A stretch of 64,000 bases of DNA from positions 62,001 through 126,000 of the forward strand of contig CAYORT010000003.1 of assembly GCA_964406465.1 (NCBI GenBank), given 5' to 3'. The stretch comes from JAHEZL01 sp964406465. GTDB lineage: Bacteria; Bacteroidota; Bacteroidia; Flavobacteriales_C; GCA-002722245. Positions within the stretch are counted from its first letter, which is position 1, and every line of letters starts with the position of its first letter. Position numbers and translations under genes: made by a program. Of this stretch, positions 62,805-64,000 are shown in pieces. The notes under the pieces are model-generated. The model was not told the DNA's origin, searched no databases, and saw nothing but the letters and a program-made list of their open reading frames with translations.

Positions 62805-63767
62805 CTACCTATTTACAACTATAGGATTCTTCAACACGGCTTGTTGATTTACCCGCACAAAATACATTCCCGATTGCAATGCCGAAACATCAAAAGTTTG
62901 CGAGGGAATGTTGCTTACAAAAACTTCCTCGCCAAGAGTATTGTAAATTCTTAGCGCCTCCACTTTAATACCATCGATGGTAATTATATCTTCTGCCGGA
63001 TTAGGGTAAAAGTTAAACGTATTTGCTTCTAAATCGGCAACGCCTGTTTGAGGATCGAACTTAAAAATATAAGCTGCTCCTGCGTCATTCAAAGAATTTG
63101 CCTCATTCAAATCATAGTCATTGTAATAAGCTCCAAAAATCATATCTGTTCCCGAAACAGCACAGTTGGTACCTATTAAATCGAAAGTATAACGAGTGTT
63201 GGGTGTTATCATTTGAAAGAAATTGTAATTACCGTTTCCATCATTTTTGTAAACATAGGCAGCACCAGCTACCGACAAAGTGTTAGCGTTGTTGGCATCT
63301 TCTTTTTGACCTTGCGCACCAATAACAAACATGTCGTCACTTAAACCCAATGAAGAACCATAGCTATCACCGTCATCTAAATCGGGTGCATTGTACTTGT
63401 TAGCCGAAGAGACAACACTGTTAGTGATAGAATACAAATAAACCGATCCGCAATTTTGCTTCAATACGTTATTTCCATTTTTAGCATCTTCGAATACTGC
63501 GCCTATAGCGAAAGTCTTTTTGTTAATAGCCAAAGAATTTCCAAATCGAGCATCATATTCACGAGTAGGTGCTGTTTGCTTTTTCAACAAATTCCAAGTG
63601 CCATTTTGATCTCTTTCATAAATGAATACGGCGCCAGCACTACCAACATTATTCTGCTCATTGGCATCGTAATCGTGGAAAGGACCACTTACCAAGGCAT
63701 ATCCATCTGATGAAATTGCTACTGCGGCACCAAATTGATCATTGGCATAACGTGTAGCCGCTACCAC
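62805..63767 (-). CDS. FG-GAP-type repeat protein with T9SS domain, C-terminal part of an interrupted gene
   Basis: A 320-codon frame from a possible GTG to the stop. It holds FG-GAP-like repeats of about 55 residues (DQFGAAVAISSDGYALVSG, DARFGNSLAINKKTFAIGA, DSYGSSLGLSDDMFVIGA, each with a D-N-N-x-x-S-A-G-A-x-x-Y segment) and a T9SS sorting domain (FNFYPNPAED to the end). The same frame continues upstream past a TAG stop into more repeats of the same kind, so this is not a true start. It is probably the C-terminal piece of a larger secreted adhesin or beta-propeller. Confidence 0.8.
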   Translation of the reverse strand: MVAATRYANDQFGAAVAISSDGYALVSGPFHDYDANEQNNVGSAGAVFIYERDQNGTWNLLKKQTAPTREYDARFGNSLAINKKTFAIGAVFEDAKNGNNVLKQNCGSVYLYSITNSVVSSANKYNAPDLDDGDSYGSSLGLSDDMFVIGAQGQKEDANNANTLSVAGAAYVYKNDGNGNYNFFQMITPNTRYTFDLIGTNCAVSGTDMIFGAYYNDYDLNEANSLNDAGAAYIFKFDPQTGVADLEANTFNFYPNPAEDIITIDGIKVEALRIYNTLGEEVFVSNIPSQTFDVSALQSGMYFVRVNQQAVLKNPIVVNR

Positions 63768-63782
63768 CTTTTGCTTTTGAGC

Positions 63783-64000
63783 CTATGTTCCATTTTGATC
63801 TCGCTCAAAAATATAAGCAGCACCGGCATTGGTTAAGGCGTTAGCGCCGTTTAAGTCGTGTGCCTCATAAATAGCGCCTGCTACTATGTAATCCCCCGAA
63901 ACAGCTATTGCTTGTCCGAATCTATCTCCTATCCCTCTATCGCTCGGCTGCAATTTTTGTTTAAAAACAAAGTTGCCATTGCTTAGCTCATAAACATAGA
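63783..64000 (-). CDS. upstream part of the same FG-GAP protein, ending at an in-frame amber codon
   Basis: The frame is open to the right edge and codes for two more FG-GAP-like units (GDRFGQAIAVSGDYIVAGA, NAGAAYIFERDQNGT), then TAG. In the next repeat the equivalent position reads ERDQNGTW, so TGG has probably changed to TAG. The 5' end lies outside the window. Confidence 0.75.
   Translation of the reverse strand, partial: YVYELSNGNFVFKQKLQPSDRGIGDRFGQAIAVSGDYIVAGAIYEAHDLNGANALTNAGAAYIFERDQNGT

Noticed and set aside
1..64000. CRISPR array
   Set aside because: Repeats found are palindromes at scattered places or in-frame protein repeats, without regular direct repeats and unique spacers; no cas genes.

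Overview
The window looks like a chromosomal segment of a free-living member of the Bacteroidota. The evidence is AT-rich sequence, promoter boxes of the TTG-N19-TAnnTTTG type instead of Shine-Dalgarno leaders, four large secreted proteins ending in type IX secretion (T9SS) sorting domains, the N-terminal part of a PorZ-like T9SS component, and phylum-typical genes (DUF4270 lipoprotein, short glycogen-synthase-like protein, PanD/PanC/RfaE2/RadA block, Bacteroidota-type SdhCAB). The exact family cannot be told from the sequence. No rRNA, CRISPR array, integrase, prophage or complete transposon is visible. One tRNA-Leu(CAA) is present.

Layout. 1-8.3 kb: porZ-like partial gene, a CLC antiporter with fluoride-type filter residues, a VF530-family small protein, a c-type cytochrome lipoprotein, an SF1 helicase, an AAA/DUF4143 ATPase, OsmC, HemJ and a hotdog thioesterase. 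8.4-17.5 kb: GH3-type adenylating enzyme, a double-ATPase peptide ABC protein, then an accessory stretch with a LamG/T9SS protein, an OB-fold protein, a second AAA ATPase, an XRE regulator overlapping a possible small membrane protein, and two small lipoproteins. 17.5-24.7 kb: SPFH protein; panC-panD-rfaE2-two paralogous lipoproteins-radA on the minus strand; divergent glgA-like gene and DUF4270 lipoprotein. 24.8-38 kb: superoxide dismutase, S41 protease and deaminase, tRNA-Leu, prs-rplY-pth, Xaa-Pro peptidase, sdhCAB, then hypothetical genes and a truncated HigA-type antitoxin. 38-49.7 kb: redoxin, B12-radical SAM enzyme with a sugar transferase, thioredoxin, a MacA/MacB-like ABC exporter, a 1305-residue propeller-adenylate cyclase-HD fusion, and a universal stress protein. 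49.7-54.2 kb: a putative copper-handling locus (HMA protein and outer-membrane barrel facing a five-gene run with an MbnP-like lipoprotein, a c-type cytochrome and two related small Cys proteins). 54.3-64 kb: T9SS cargo, namely a BNR-propeller protein, a 1775-residue GH18 chitinase with long PKD/Ig arrays, and an FG-GAP-type protein interrupted by an in-frame amber codon at the right edge.

The least explained layer is non-coding. At least five families of REP/BIME-like palindromes sit mostly between convergent genes or behind 3' ends. In two families the stem or tip sequence differs completely between copies, yet in most copies it still pairs within the copy. No RAYT transposase is in the window, so any mobilising enzyme must act in trans.

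The strongest candidates for undescribed biology are the variable-stem palindromes, the sensor-cyclase-HD fusion, the copper locus with its twin small Cys proteins, and the degenerate GlgA-like protein.
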